Shown here: positions 1 through 6,308 of the stretch, one piece after another | Layout: each line of letters starts with the position of its first letter | Position numbering within the stretch: position 1 is the first letter of the stretch | Source: CAUTXO01 sp963542625 | Lineage (GTDB): Bacteria > Campylobacterota > Campylobacteria > Campylobacterales > SZUA-545 | Reading direction: 5' to 3' | Length of the DNA: 17,326 bases | NCBI GenBank assembly: GCA_963542625.1 | Contig: CAUTXO010000032.1 | Coordinates: forward strand, 1-17,326 | Made by a program: the position numbers and the translations under genes | Notes under the pieces: model-generated | Told to the model about the DNA's origin: nothing | What the model saw: only the letters and a program-made list of their open reading frames with translations | The model's database searches: none

Positions 1-121
1 CATCACCACCGCCGCCACCACTGCTACCACCGCAAGAAGCCAAACTAAGCGCCAACAACACCTGTTAGAAAGAGTGGTAAGCTATTGCGCCCCCCCCCGC
101 ACTAATCCTTGAGAAATTCAT
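1..121 (-). pseudogene. 5' end of a putative poly-Gly lipoprotein gene, disrupted or phase-variable, running off the left edge
   Basis: On the minus strand an ATG at 121-119 follows an excellent ribosome binding site (AAGGAGAGAAT). It reads MNFSRISAGGGAIAYHSF and then meets TAA at 67-65. In the same frame after that stop the sequence reads VLLALSLASC followed by GGSSGGGGGD. This is a hydrophobic stretch with a textbook lipobox (LASC) and a glycine/serine linker, as in surface lipoproteins and some autotransporter-type proteins. Codons 8-11 lie on a G9 tract (90-98). I tested the other tract lengths: 8 G gives TAG almost at once and 10 G gives TAG after GVVGA. No single tract length therefore yields an open frame from this ATG through the lipobox. 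Either the gene is a pseudogene by a nonsense change, or translation starts at the GTG at 61-59, which has no good Shine-Dalgarno and would give a signal peptide without a basic n-region. The family cannot be named because only about 40 codons are visible. Confidence 0.45.
90..98. repeat. C9/G9 homopolymer tract (candidate contingency locus)
   Basis: Nine C on the plus strand are nine G in the coding sense of the lipoprotein ORF that starts at 121. Homopolymeric G tracts of this length are the usual phase-variation substrate in Campylobacter. It is the only G/C run longer than six that I saw in the window. Confidence 0.7.
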
Positions 122-143
122 ATTCTCTCCTTAGGTTAAATTC

Positions 144-174
144 TATGCAAGGCATAGTGGCACAATTGTATGCC
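144..174 (-). promoter_or_regulatory. Candidate promoter and overlapping inverted repeats for the left-edge lipoprotein gene
   Basis: On the minus strand TACAAT (170-165) could be a -10 box, placing the start near 158 and giving a leader of about 37 bases before the ATG at 121. Two inverted repeats overlap it: GGCATA (151-156) with TATGCC (169-174), and TATGC-AAG-GCATA (144-156). They could be an operator or an mRNA hairpin; the assignment is weak. Confidence 0.3.
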
Positions 175-376
175 AAGTTTGTTTTAAGCGCCAGGCTTGC
201 AAATGGGTGGTTTCTTAAAAACAAGGCGCGTGAAAATCCGGCGTGCAAACAAAAGCGCAAGCGCAACAAAAGCAAAAGGGTAAAGCCGCGCGTTCAAAAA
301 CAAATCCAGCGCGCAAAACAAAAGCGCAAAACCGGTGTGGCGTGTTGTTCGTTTGCCAGCACGCGTATTCGTTTAA
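175..376. other. Gap between prfB and the lipoprotein gene, with A-rich imperfect repeats
   Basis: The stretch 245-335 is rich in A and GCGC. It contains the 13-mer AACAAAAGCGCAA twice (248-260 and 317-329), plus further CAAAAGC variants. The plus-strand reading frames here are Lys/Arg-rich, low in complexity and lack ribosome binding sites, so I call no gene. I see no convincing intrinsic terminator after prfB and no RGATCY motif. Confidence 0.5.
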
Positions 377-1495
377 TCAGTCTGCGTCGTTTGAATTCCC
401 AGCGCTGCCGGTGCTAACAAGCACGGCTTGGATTATTTTGTCTAGGTCGCCGTCTAAGATGTCATCAACGTTAGAATACGCTTCGTTCGTGCGCCCGTCT
501 TTAACTTGCCGGTAAGGCGCGAGCACATAGCTGCGGATCTGATGCCCCCAGCCAATCTCTGACTTTGGCGCGCCGTTTTTCTCGGCGTTTTTCTTTGCTT
601 CTTCTAGCTCGTAGAGTTTGGAGCGGAGCATTTTCATTGCGGTTGCGCGGTTTTTGTGCTGCGAGCGGTCGTTTTGGCATTGCACGACGATCCCAGTCGG
701 CAAGTGCGTTATGCGTATGGCGGACTCGGTTTTATTCACGTGCTGCCCGCCCGCGCCGCTGGATCTGTATGTGTCTATGCGCAGGTCCTTTTCTTCTATG
801 TTTATTTCTATTTCATCTTCAATTTCTGGGCTAACCGCGACGCTCGCAAAGGACGTGTGGCGCCTTGAGTTTGCGTCAAAGGGCGAGATCCGCACAAGGC
901 GATGAATGCCGCTTTCTACCTTTAAATAGCCGTAAGCATTGACGCCTTTTATCAAAATAGTGGCGTCTTTTAGCCCTGCTTCGTCGCCTTCTTGGAAGTC
1001 TAAGATCTCCACCGCAAAGCCCTTTCTTTGCGCCCAGCGTTGATACATACGGTAAAGCATAAACGTCCAGTCCGCGCTTTCTGTGCCGCCAGCGCCAGGC
1101 GTGAAAGAAACAATCGCGTTGTTTGCGTCAAACTTCCCGCTTAAAACCACTTCAATCTCAAGCCCCAAGATAAGATCCGCAAGGGCGCCAAAGCCATCAA
1201 AAAGCTCTGCTAGCCCTGTTTCGTCGTTTTGCTCGCGCAAAAGTTCAAAAAACTCCGCCGCTTCGCTCACGGCAAACTCCGCGTCTGCGTATTTTTTTGC
1301 CAGCGTGGCGCATTTTGACTTTTCTTGCTGCAAGGCTGTGGCCTTTTTCTTATCCGCCCAAAAATTCTCGCTAGCTTCTTGCGTTTCGATCTCTTTTATT
1401 TTCTCCTGCAAGCGCCCCGGGTTAATGATTTTTCTTACGTTTTCAACCGTAATTTGTAATTTTTTCAAGCCTTCTTGGTATTCATACGCTTCCAC
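377..1495 (-). CDS. prfB: Peptide chain release factor 2 (RF2)
   Basis: RF2 recognises UGA and UAA stop codons on the ribosome and triggers hydrolysis of peptidyl-tRNA. The 372-residue protein carries the RF2 anticodon-like tripeptide SPF at 204-206 and the catalytic GGQ loop at 249-251, followed by the conserved HVNKTESAIRITHLPTG-type segment. Many bacteria control prfB by a programmed +1 frameshift at an early UGA. Here the whole gene is one open frame, so that autoregulation is absent, as I recall for other epsilonproteobacteria. The start is a GTG, two bases after the aspB stop codon, with only a weak GCGGAAAA-like ribosome site, so translation is probably coupled to aspB. It is the last gene of the clpS-aspB-prfB run. 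The acidic C-terminal tail (STGSAGNSNDAD) is a few residues longer than usual. Confidence 0.97.
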   Translation of the reverse strand: MEAYEYQEGLKKLQITVENVRKIINPGRLQEKIKEIETQEASENFWADKKKATALQQEKSKCATLAKKYADAEFAVSEAAEFFELLREQNDETGLAELFDGFGALADLILGLEIEVVLSGKFDANNAIVSFTPGAGGTESADWTFMLYRMYQRWAQRKGFAVEILDFQEGDEAGLKDATILIKGVNAYGYLKVESGIHRLVRISPFDANSRRHTSFASVAVSPEIEDEIEINIEEKDLRIDTYRSSGAGGQHVNKTESAIRITHLPTGIVVQCQNDRSQHKNRATAMKMLRSKLYELEEAKKNAEKNGAPKSEIGWGHQIRSYVLAPYRQVKDGRTNEAYSNVDDILDGDLDKIIQAVLVSTGSAGNSNDAD

Positions 1496-1497
1496 GA

Positions 1498-2655
1498 TTA
1501 TTTTCCGCTTATGTAATCTTTTATGAGCGATATTCCGGTTTTTATCGTGTTTTCATCGGTGGCGTAACTAAATCTAAAGTATCCGTCCTTTGCAAACCCT
1601 AGCCCAGGCACCGTCGCCACGCCCTTTTTTTCTAAGAGATCCATACAAAAGCTCATCGAATTTTTTTCTATTTTTTCGCAAGAAACGTAGATGTAAAATG
1701 CGCCGTCAGGTTTAATGACGTCAAATTCTTTAATGGTGCTAAACATTTCAAAGGCAAGGTCGCGCCTAGCCCAGAAGATCTTACGCATATTTTCCACATC
1801 GGCGTTAGCGCTAGATAGCGCGGCAATTGCCGCCTTTTGCGCGATTGAATTGATATTTGACGTGCTTTGACCTTGAAGTTTTACAGCCGCCTTTGCAATT
1901 TGCGCGTTTGGTGCGGCAAAATAGCCCACGCGCCAGCCCGTCATTGAGACTGCCTTGCTAAAGCCGTTGATTGTAACCGTCCGCTCAAACATACCCTTTA
2001 TGTTGGCAAAAGAGACAAAAGGGACGTCATAAACAAGCTTTTCGTAGATCTCATCGCTAAAAACGATTATATTCGTATCCGCTAGCACGCTTGCAAGATC
2101 TTCGTATTCTTCTTTTGTATAAACGGCTCCCGTTGGATTTGACGGCGAATTTAGCATTAAGATCTTGCTGCGCGGCGTGATTGCCGCCTTTAGCTCCTGC
2201 GCGGTTAGTTTAAATTTGTTTTCTTTTTTCGTCTCCACAAAAACGCATTTGCCGCCAAAAAACCCCGCCATTTCAGGGTAGCTAACCCAAGTTGGCGTTG
2301 GTATGATGACCTCATCGCCCGCGTCAAGTAGCACGGCAAACAAGTTAAAAAGCGAATGTTTTGCGCCGTTTGAAACAACGATGTTTTCTTTTTTATATGA
2401 AAGGGCGTTTTCGCGCAAGAGTTTGTCTGCGATTGCCTGCGTTAGATCTGGTATGCCGCCGACTGCCGTGTATTTTGTAAAGCCCGCGTTCATAGCGTCT
2501 ATCGCCGCTTGCTTAATCACTTGTGGCGTGTCAAAATCTGGCTCGCCGGCTGAAAAGCTATACACCTTTTTGCCGCTGCTTGAGAGCTCGCGCGCTTTTT
2601 GCGTCATCGCTAGCGTCAATGACTCTTGCATTGATTGTATTCGTTTTGAAAGCAT
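1498..2655 (-). CDS. aspB: Pyridoxal-phosphate aminotransferase, aspartate aminotransferase type (class I, Ib)
   Basis: The enzyme transfers an amino group between an amino acid, probably aspartate, and 2-oxoglutarate using PLP, in the cytoplasm. The 385-residue protein has the fold type I aminotransferase marks in order: SAGEPDFDTP near 35-44, NGAKHSL near 96-102, the substrate-site PSNPTG at 171-176, SDEIYE at 200-205 (PLP ring contacts at D201 and Y204), the Schiff-base lysine K234 in GFSKAVSMTGWRVGY, and the carboxylate-binding arginine R361 in FRFSYA. The ATG is preceded by AAAGGAAA at proper spacing. It sits 10 bases after clpS and 2 bases before prfB in one transcription direction. Substrate preference within subfamily Ib (aspartate versus aromatic or prephenate) cannot be fixed from sequence alone. 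Confidence 0.93.
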   Translation of the reverse strand: MLSKRIQSMQESLTLAMTQKARELSSSGKKVYSFSAGEPDFDTPQVIKQAAIDAMNAGFTKYTAVGGIPDLTQAIADKLLRENALSYKKENIVVSNGAKHSLFNLFAVLLDAGDEVIIPTPTWVSYPEMAGFFGGKCVFVETKKENKFKLTAQELKAAITPRSKILMLNSPSNPTGAVYTKEEYEDLASVLADTNIIVFSDEIYEKLVYDVPFVSFANIKGMFERTVTINGFSKAVSMTGWRVGYFAAPNAQIAKAAVKLQGQSTSNINSIAQKAAIAALSSANADVENMRKIFWARRDLAFEMFSTIKEFDVIKPDGAFYIYVSCEKIEKNSMSFCMDLLEKKGVATVPGLGFAKDGYFRFSYATDENTIKTGISLIKDYISGK

Positions 2656-2665
2656 AGTTTTCCTT

Positions 2666-2962
2666 TTATTCTTCTTGGATAGAGCACCTAAGCGGGTAGC
2701 CGTTTTTCTTGGCTATGGAATGCACGTGCGCGACCTTGATCTCGGCTATTTCATAAGGATACGTCCCGCAAATTCCCCAGCCATTTTTGTGAATGCGCCC
2801 TGCGATTTCTTGCGCGGCGTTGCCGTCTTTGTGAAAAATTTGCTTCAAAATATCCACGACGAAATCCCACGCGGAGTAGTCGTCATTATGCATAATCACG
2901 TTGTATTTTCCGGGTATTTTAACCGGCGTATCTATGTCTTCACTGCGCTTGAATTCTTCCAA
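2666..2962 (-). CDS. clpS: ATP-dependent Clp protease adaptor ClpS (N-end rule)
   Basis: ClpS binds substrates with bulky hydrophobic N-terminal residues and hands them to ClpAP for degradation. The 98-residue protein has the family core: YNVIMHNDDYSAWDFVVDIL (20-39), including the NDD pocket residues N26-D28, then IHKNG (57-61; H58 matches the pocket histidine), GICGTYPYEIAEIKV and a C-terminal LRCSIQEE close to the E. coli ending. The start is a TTG. It is favoured because AAGGGG lies five bases upstream, and no ATG occurs in frame before it. Unlike the common clpS-clpA arrangement, the next gene is aspB and no clpA is in the window. The promoter is probably the TAAAAT at 2997-2992, back to back with that of murF. 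Confidence 0.93.
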   Translation of the reverse strand: MEEFKRSEDIDTPVKIPGKYNVIMHNDDYSAWDFVVDILKQIFHKDGNAAQEIAGRIHKNGWGICGTYPYEIAEIKVAHVHSIAKKNGYPLRCSIQEE

Positions 2963-2991
2963 AGAAAGCCCCTTGAGGTAAGAATGGGCGA

Positions 2992-2997
2992 ATTTTA
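2992..2997 (-). promoter_or_regulatory. Predicted -10 box of clpS-aspB-prfB
   Basis: On the minus strand TTTAAAATTCG contains TAAAAT (2997-2992). Transcription would start near 2985, leaving about 23 bases before the TTG of clpS. The same hexamer recurs before five other operons of the window. Confidence 0.45.
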
Positions 2998-3032
2998 AAC
3001 AAAAATAGATAAATTTTTTAGCCGCCGCCTGA

Positions 3033-3038
3033 TAAAAT
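3033..3038 (+). promoter_or_regulatory. Predicted -10 box of murF
   Basis: TGATAAAATGC contains TAAAAT (3033-3038), with a T-rich block (3014-3020) upstream as is common in Campylobacter sigma-70 promoters. It lies back to back with the clpS promoter. A start near 3045 leaves a short leader that contains AAAAGGA as the ribosome site for the GTG at 3062. Confidence 0.5.
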
Positions 3039-3061
3039 GCGCGCGTTTAAAAGGACCGGCG

Positions 3062-4492
3062 GTGCAGTATTTCTTTCTTTTTTCTCACGTTAGTTTTGTG
3101 CTTGTGCTTGGATTTTACGCAAGCCTTAACTTGCAATGGCATAACTACAAAATAGAGCGCGTCCTTTTCCACCACGCGCACGCGGCTTGGCATTTGCTGT
3201 ATTTTATAATCCCCGTCTTGCTTTATTATGGTTTAAAAAACTTCTTTTGGCTCGCGTTTTACGTGCTGTATCTCCCCGCTATGTATATTTGGTATAGAAA
3301 AATGGATAAAAAGCTTGTATTCACGGCGCGGATCAAGCGGTTTTTTGCCCTGCTTTTGCTGGCTGTGCTCGTGCAAGATCTGCTCTGCTTTTTTGTGTAT
3401 TCTTGCCCGTTTTTGGGCGTTATTTTTGCGCTTTTTGTCCCGCTTGGCGTTTCGTTTTTATACGAAGCAAACTTGCGGCGCCACTTCATCAAAAAAGCCG
3501 CGCGCAAAGTGCAAGGATCTAGCGTCAAGATTGTAGCCATCACGGCAAGCTACGGCAAAACAAGCATAAAGCATTACCTTTACGCGCTCCTAAAGGACAG
3601 CTTCAAAACGCAAATGACCCCACGTAGCGTGAATACGGACATCGGCATCGCAAAAGAAATCAACGAGCAGCTTTTGCCAGATACTGAGATCTTCATCGCC
3701 GAAGCGGGCGCGCGCTTGCGGGGGGATATTCTAAAGATCTCAGGGCTACTAAACCACCAATACGCAATCCTAGGCGAAGTTGGCGAGCAGCACATAGAAT
3801 ATTTTAAAACCCTTGACGCCGTGCGCGCTACCAAGCAAGAGATCTTGCGCTCAAACCGGCTTTTATTTACCCTAGCGCACGAGACAAGCCTTTTAGCGCC
3901 GGCTGAAAATTTGGTAATTTACTCAAAAGCCGTTAGTAATGTTTGCGCCACACTCGATGGCGTTTCTTGGGATCTTAGCGTGCGTGGGCGCAAGATCTCT
4001 TTGCGCGCGGGAGTTTTGGGCGCCTTTAACGCTTACAATATCTCCGCGGCGTTTTTAATGGCGCTTGAGCTTGGCGCAAACCTAGAAGATCTTGTGCAAA
4101 GGGTTGGCTCCCTAAAAGGCGTGGAGCACCGCTTGCAAAAAATGCCATCAGCGGATAAGCTCATTATTGATGATAGCTTTAACGGCAACCTAAAAGGTAT
4201 GCTAGAAGCTTGCAGCCTTGCCGCGCTCCACAAAGGTAGAAAGGTTATCGTAACACCCGGCATTGTAGAAAGCGACGCCGCCGCTAATGAAACCTTTGCC
4301 ATCAAGGTTAGCCAGATCTTTGACCTTGTCATCATCACAGGCAGCGCAAATATGGGGATCCTAAGCCGCCACATCGCACCGCAAAAGCGCATACGGCTTT
4401 ACGATAAATCGCAGCTTGTAAAAACGCTCGCAAGCAAGACGCGCGTGGGGGATCTAATCCTTTTTGCAAACGACACGCCTACTTTTATGTAA
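3062..4492 (+). CDS. murF: UDP-N-acetylmuramoyl-tripeptide:D-Ala-D-Ala ligase MurF with N-terminal membrane segments
   Basis: MurF adds D-Ala-D-Ala to UDP-MurNAc-tripeptide in peptidoglycan precursor synthesis. The 476-residue protein begins with hydrophobic helices (about 2-22, 43-77 and 93-133), followed by a Mur-ligase domain. The P-loop ITASYGKTSIK is near 160-170, NTDIGIAKEI at 191-200, EAGAR at 214-218 (MurF EMGA equivalent), GEVGEQHIEYF near 238-248, AFNAYNISAA at 321-330, EHRLQ at 355-359 and DDSFNGN at 370-376 (MurF DDSYNAN equivalent). The C-terminus ends in FANDTPTFM rather than the KGSR-type ending of other MurF proteins. A membrane N-terminus is, to my recollection, typical of epsilonproteobacterial MurF and would place the enzyme at the inner membrane. 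The start is a GTG with AAAAGGA upstream. It stands alone, divergent from clpS and 33 bases before the SPFH gene. Another Mur-type ligase is the main alternative. Confidence 0.88.
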   Translation: MQYFFLFSHVSFVLVLGFYASLNLQWHNYKIERVLFHHAHAAWHLLYFIIPVLLYYGLKNFFWLAFYVLYLPAMYIWYRKMDKKLVFTARIKRFFALLLLAVLVQDLLCFFVYSCPFLGVIFALFVPLGVSFLYEANLRRHFIKKAARKVQGSSVKIVAITASYGKTSIKHYLYALLKDSFKTQMTPRSVNTDIGIAKEINEQLLPDTEIFIAEAGARLRGDILKISGLLNHQYAILGEVGEQHIEYFKTLDAVRATKQEILRSNRLLFTLAHETSLLAPAENLVIYSKAVSNVCATLDGVSWDLSVRGRKISLRAGVLGAFNAYNISAAFLMALELGANLEDLVQRVGSLKGVEHRLQKMPSADKLIIDDSFNGNLKGMLEACSLAALHKGRKVIVTPGIVESDAAANETFAIKVSQIFDLVIITGSANMGILSRHIAPQKRIRLYDKSQLVKTLASKTRVGDLILFANDTPTFM

Positions 4493-4498
4493 CTTGTG

Positions 4499-4504
4499 TA
4501 AAAT
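4499..4504 (+). promoter_or_regulatory. Predicted -10 box of the SPFH/NfeD pair
   Basis: TTGTGTAAAATTCG just after the murF stop contains a TG-extended TAAAAT (4499-4504). A start near 4511 precedes TTTAGGAGA, the ribosome site of the ATG at 4526. Confidence 0.5.
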
Positions 4505-4525
4505 TCGCCTTTTTAGGAGACGCAA

Positions 4526-5428
4526 ATGCTAGCTTTTACTGTGATGGTGATACTTTTTGCCGCCCTTTTGGTGCAAAAAAGCATTAAGGTTGTTTCTCAA
4601 GCCGATGTGCTCGTGATTGAGCGGCTTGGCAAATTTCATAAAACGCTCACGGCGGGTTTTAACGTCATCATTCCGTTTATAGACCAAGTGCGCGAAACGC
4701 TGACGATAAAAGAGCAGATAGTAAATATCCCCAAGCAGCCCGTTATTACAAAAGATAACGTAAATATCACGGTCGATGGCATTGTTTTTGTCAAGGTGGA
4801 AGACGCGCGGGAAGCCACGTATAACGTAACGAACTTCAAATACGCCATTTCAAATCTTGCGATGACGACCCTTCGCGGCGAGATAGGCGGTATGGATCTT
4901 GACGATACTCTCTCGTCGCGCGACAAGCTAAATTCTAAGCTCCAGCTAGCGTTAGGATCTGCGGTGGATAACTGGGGCGTTAAGATTATGCGGGTGGAAA
5001 TTTCTGAGATCTCCGTGCCGCTTGAGATTGAAAAGGCGATGAACCTTCAAATGAAAGCCGAGCGCGAAAAGCGGGCGATTGAGCTAAACGCCAAGGCAGA
5101 AAAGGAAGCGCTAATCCGCAAAGCAGAAGCGCTCAAGCAAGAAAAGGTGCTAGAAGCTGAAGCCATAGAGCGTATGGCAGACGCGAAAAAATACGAGCAA
5201 GAAGCCCTAGCAAGCGCGCAAGCAAAGGCAATGGAGATGATAAACACGGCGATAGAAAAGAACACAAAATCAGCCGAATTTATGCTCGCAAAGGAGCGTA
5301 TTGCCGCCTTTAATGCGCTTGCGTCAAACACCGCAAGCCAAAAGGTCGTCGTGCCTTATGAAGCTAGTGAGCTAATCGGCTCGCTCTCCATAATTTCTGA
5401 CTTCCTAACAAAAGAGCTCAAAAAATGA
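4526..5428 (+). CDS. qmcA: SPFH/stomatin-family membrane protein (QmcA/paraslipin type)
   Basis: SPFH proteins form large oligomeric assemblies on the membrane and are linked to membrane microdomains and protease control. The 300-residue protein has one N-terminal membrane helix (about 2-17), then the SPFH/band-7 domain (about 20-170). Typical stomatin segments are ADVLVIERLGKFHKTLTAGF, IKEQIVNIPKQPVITKDNV, LRGEIGGMDLDDTLSSRD and WGVKIMRVEISEISVP. A long charged, alanine/glutamate/lysine-rich coiled coil follows (about 165-260), then a conserved C-terminal tail. The ATG has AGGAGA seven bases upstream. The last codons overlap the start of the NfeD gene by four bases (ATGA), so the two are translationally coupled. 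This SPFH plus NfeD pairing is the known ybbK-ybbJ arrangement and implies a joint membrane complex; no substrate can be read from the sequence. Confidence 0.92.
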   Translation: MLAFTVMVILFAALLVQKSIKVVSQADVLVIERLGKFHKTLTAGFNVIIPFIDQVRETLTIKEQIVNIPKQPVITKDNVNITVDGIVFVKVEDAREATYNVTNFKYAISNLAMTTLRGEIGGMDLDDTLSSRDKLNSKLQLALGSAVDNWGVKIMRVEISEISVPLEIEKAMNLQMKAEREKRAIELNAKAEKEALIRKAEALKQEKVLEAEAIERMADAKKYEQEALASAQAKAMEMINTAIEKNTKSAEFMLAKERIAAFNALASNTASQKVVVPYEASELIGSLSIISDFLTKELKK

Positions 5429-5853
5429 CGCCCGTGCTTGAGCCTTTTTCCGGGCTTGTTTTAAGCGCGATAGGGCTTGCGTTTTTAGCGCTTGAAGTGT
5501 TTTTTGCGTCTTTTTATTTGCTTTGGTTTGGCTTTGGCTTTTTAGCAGTGGCGGCTCTTAGCGCGGGCGTTGTATTTGGCGACGGTATGTATCAAATCGC
5601 GCTTGCTACGGTGCTAGCGGTTGTTTTGCTACTTGCCTTTGCCAAGCGGCTTAGGGCGCTTCTTAAAAAAAGCGAGAAAGAAATAAAGGATGATTTTTTA
5701 AACGAGACGGGCAAGGGCGTCATCAAAGAAGGTATGGTGTTTTATAAAGGGACGCTTTGGCGGTTTGAGCCAACGCTAGCAGATCTAAAAGACGGCGACG
5801 AAGTTACCGTGCTAAAAACGCACAAAAGCGTAGCCACCATTGCTAAGCCTTAG
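5425..5853 (+). CDS. NfeD-family membrane protein with C-terminal OB-fold
   Basis: The 142-residue protein has two to three hydrophobic helices (about 10-30, 32-51 and 56-73). A charged linker (KKSEKEIKDDFLNETGKG) follows, then a small beta-rich domain (about 94-142) with GVIKEGMVFYKGTLWRFEP and LKDGDEVTVLKTHKSVATI. This is the layout of short NfeD proteins of the YbbJ type, whose OB-fold domain works with a partner SPFH protein. Its start codon overlaps the stop of that SPFH gene, which supports a two-protein membrane complex. The stop codon TAG sits inside the 12-base palindrome CTTAGCGCTAAG (5849-5860). The biochemical role is unknown. Confidence 0.87.
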   Translation: MTPVLEPFSGLVLSAIGLAFLALEVFFASFYLLWFGFGFLAVAALSAGVVFGDGMYQIALATVLAVVLLLAFAKRLRALLKKSEKEIKDDFLNETGKGVIKEGMVFYKGTLWRFEPTLADLKDGDEVTVLKTHKSVATIAKP

Positions 5854-6308
5854 CGCTAAGCAGCCGCGCCAAGATCTAACGGATTTTGCACCAAGCGCGA
5901 ATTCAAAGCGCCCACTTGCTAGGATCTTGGCGTGCTTTACGTTTTTGCTCGTTAGCTTACTATCTCAATGCAAACACTTGCCCGCATAGATCCGCGCCAA
6001 GATCCAAGTGCGAATTCAAAGCGCCAGCCCGTTAGGTTCTTTGCACTCTTTACGTTTTTGCTCGTTAGCTTACTATCTCAATGCAAACGCACACGCCCGC
6101 ACAGATCTTCGCCACGCACCCGCTGCACTAGATCTTTGCACCCCCTAAGATCCGCTAAGATCTTCGCCACGCAAACCGCGCGCAAATGCTTGGCTCTTTG
6201 CATATCTTAAGATCCGCACAAAATTTTAACACTGCTTACACACTCAACATTAAAGATCTTAGCCTTAGCGCGCACTGGGATCTGCGCTAGATCTTAGATC
6301 TAACTGTG
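5854..6308. other. Gene-free, RGATCY-packed intergenic region between convergent nfeD and nrfI
   Basis: No frame here has a ribosome site or family resemblance. The region contains 13 GATC sites, every one in RGATCY context: seven AGATCT, two GGATCT and four AGATCC. Chance predicts about 0.4 RGATCY in this length. Included are the inverted pair CGCCAAGATC (5867-5876) and GATCTTGGCG (5923-5932), a direct pair AGATCTTCGCCACGCA (6103-6118 and 6158-6173), and TAGATCTTAGATCTA (6287-6301), which is nearly a perfect palindrome. I see no hairpin with a U-run for either convergent gene, but these inverted repeats could act as bidirectional terminators. Confidence 0.75.
5864..6088 (+). repeat. Tandem duplication of about 113-128 bases with a 41-base perfect core
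   Basis: The 41 bases at 5935-5975 (CTTTACGTTTTTGCTC to ATGCAAAC) recur exactly at 6048-6088. With the same 113-base offset, GCGAATTCAAAGCGCC occurs at 5897-5912 and 6010-6025. The outer part CCGCGCCAAGATC (5864-5876 and 5992-6004) is offset by 128, so the copies differ by about a 15-base indel. The middle portions have diverged. No gene is carried. Confidence 0.9.

Noticed and set aside
109..515. Two overlapping Lys/Arg-rich open frames on the plus strand
   Set aside because: They arise from the A-rich CAAAAGCGCAA repeats, lack a ribosome site and run into the antisense of prfB.
565..1526. Several open frames antisense to prfB and aspB
   Set aside because: They are shadows of well-supported conserved genes and show no family features or ribosome sites.
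3720..3725. G6 runs in murF (3720-3725) and metI (13150-13156 region) as phase-variable tracts
   Set aside because: Six bases is short for contingency slippage and both lie in intact essential or conserved coding sequence.
5864..6088. Possible CRISPR array
   Set aside because: Only two copies exist, spaced by 113 bases, the repeat is not palindromic and no cas gene is present.
5968..6210. Open frame of 80 codons in the nfeD-nrfI gap
   Set aside because: It is translated from the duplicated and RGATCY-rich sequence, has no Shine-Dalgarno and is compositionally odd (Arg/Ser/Thr-rich).
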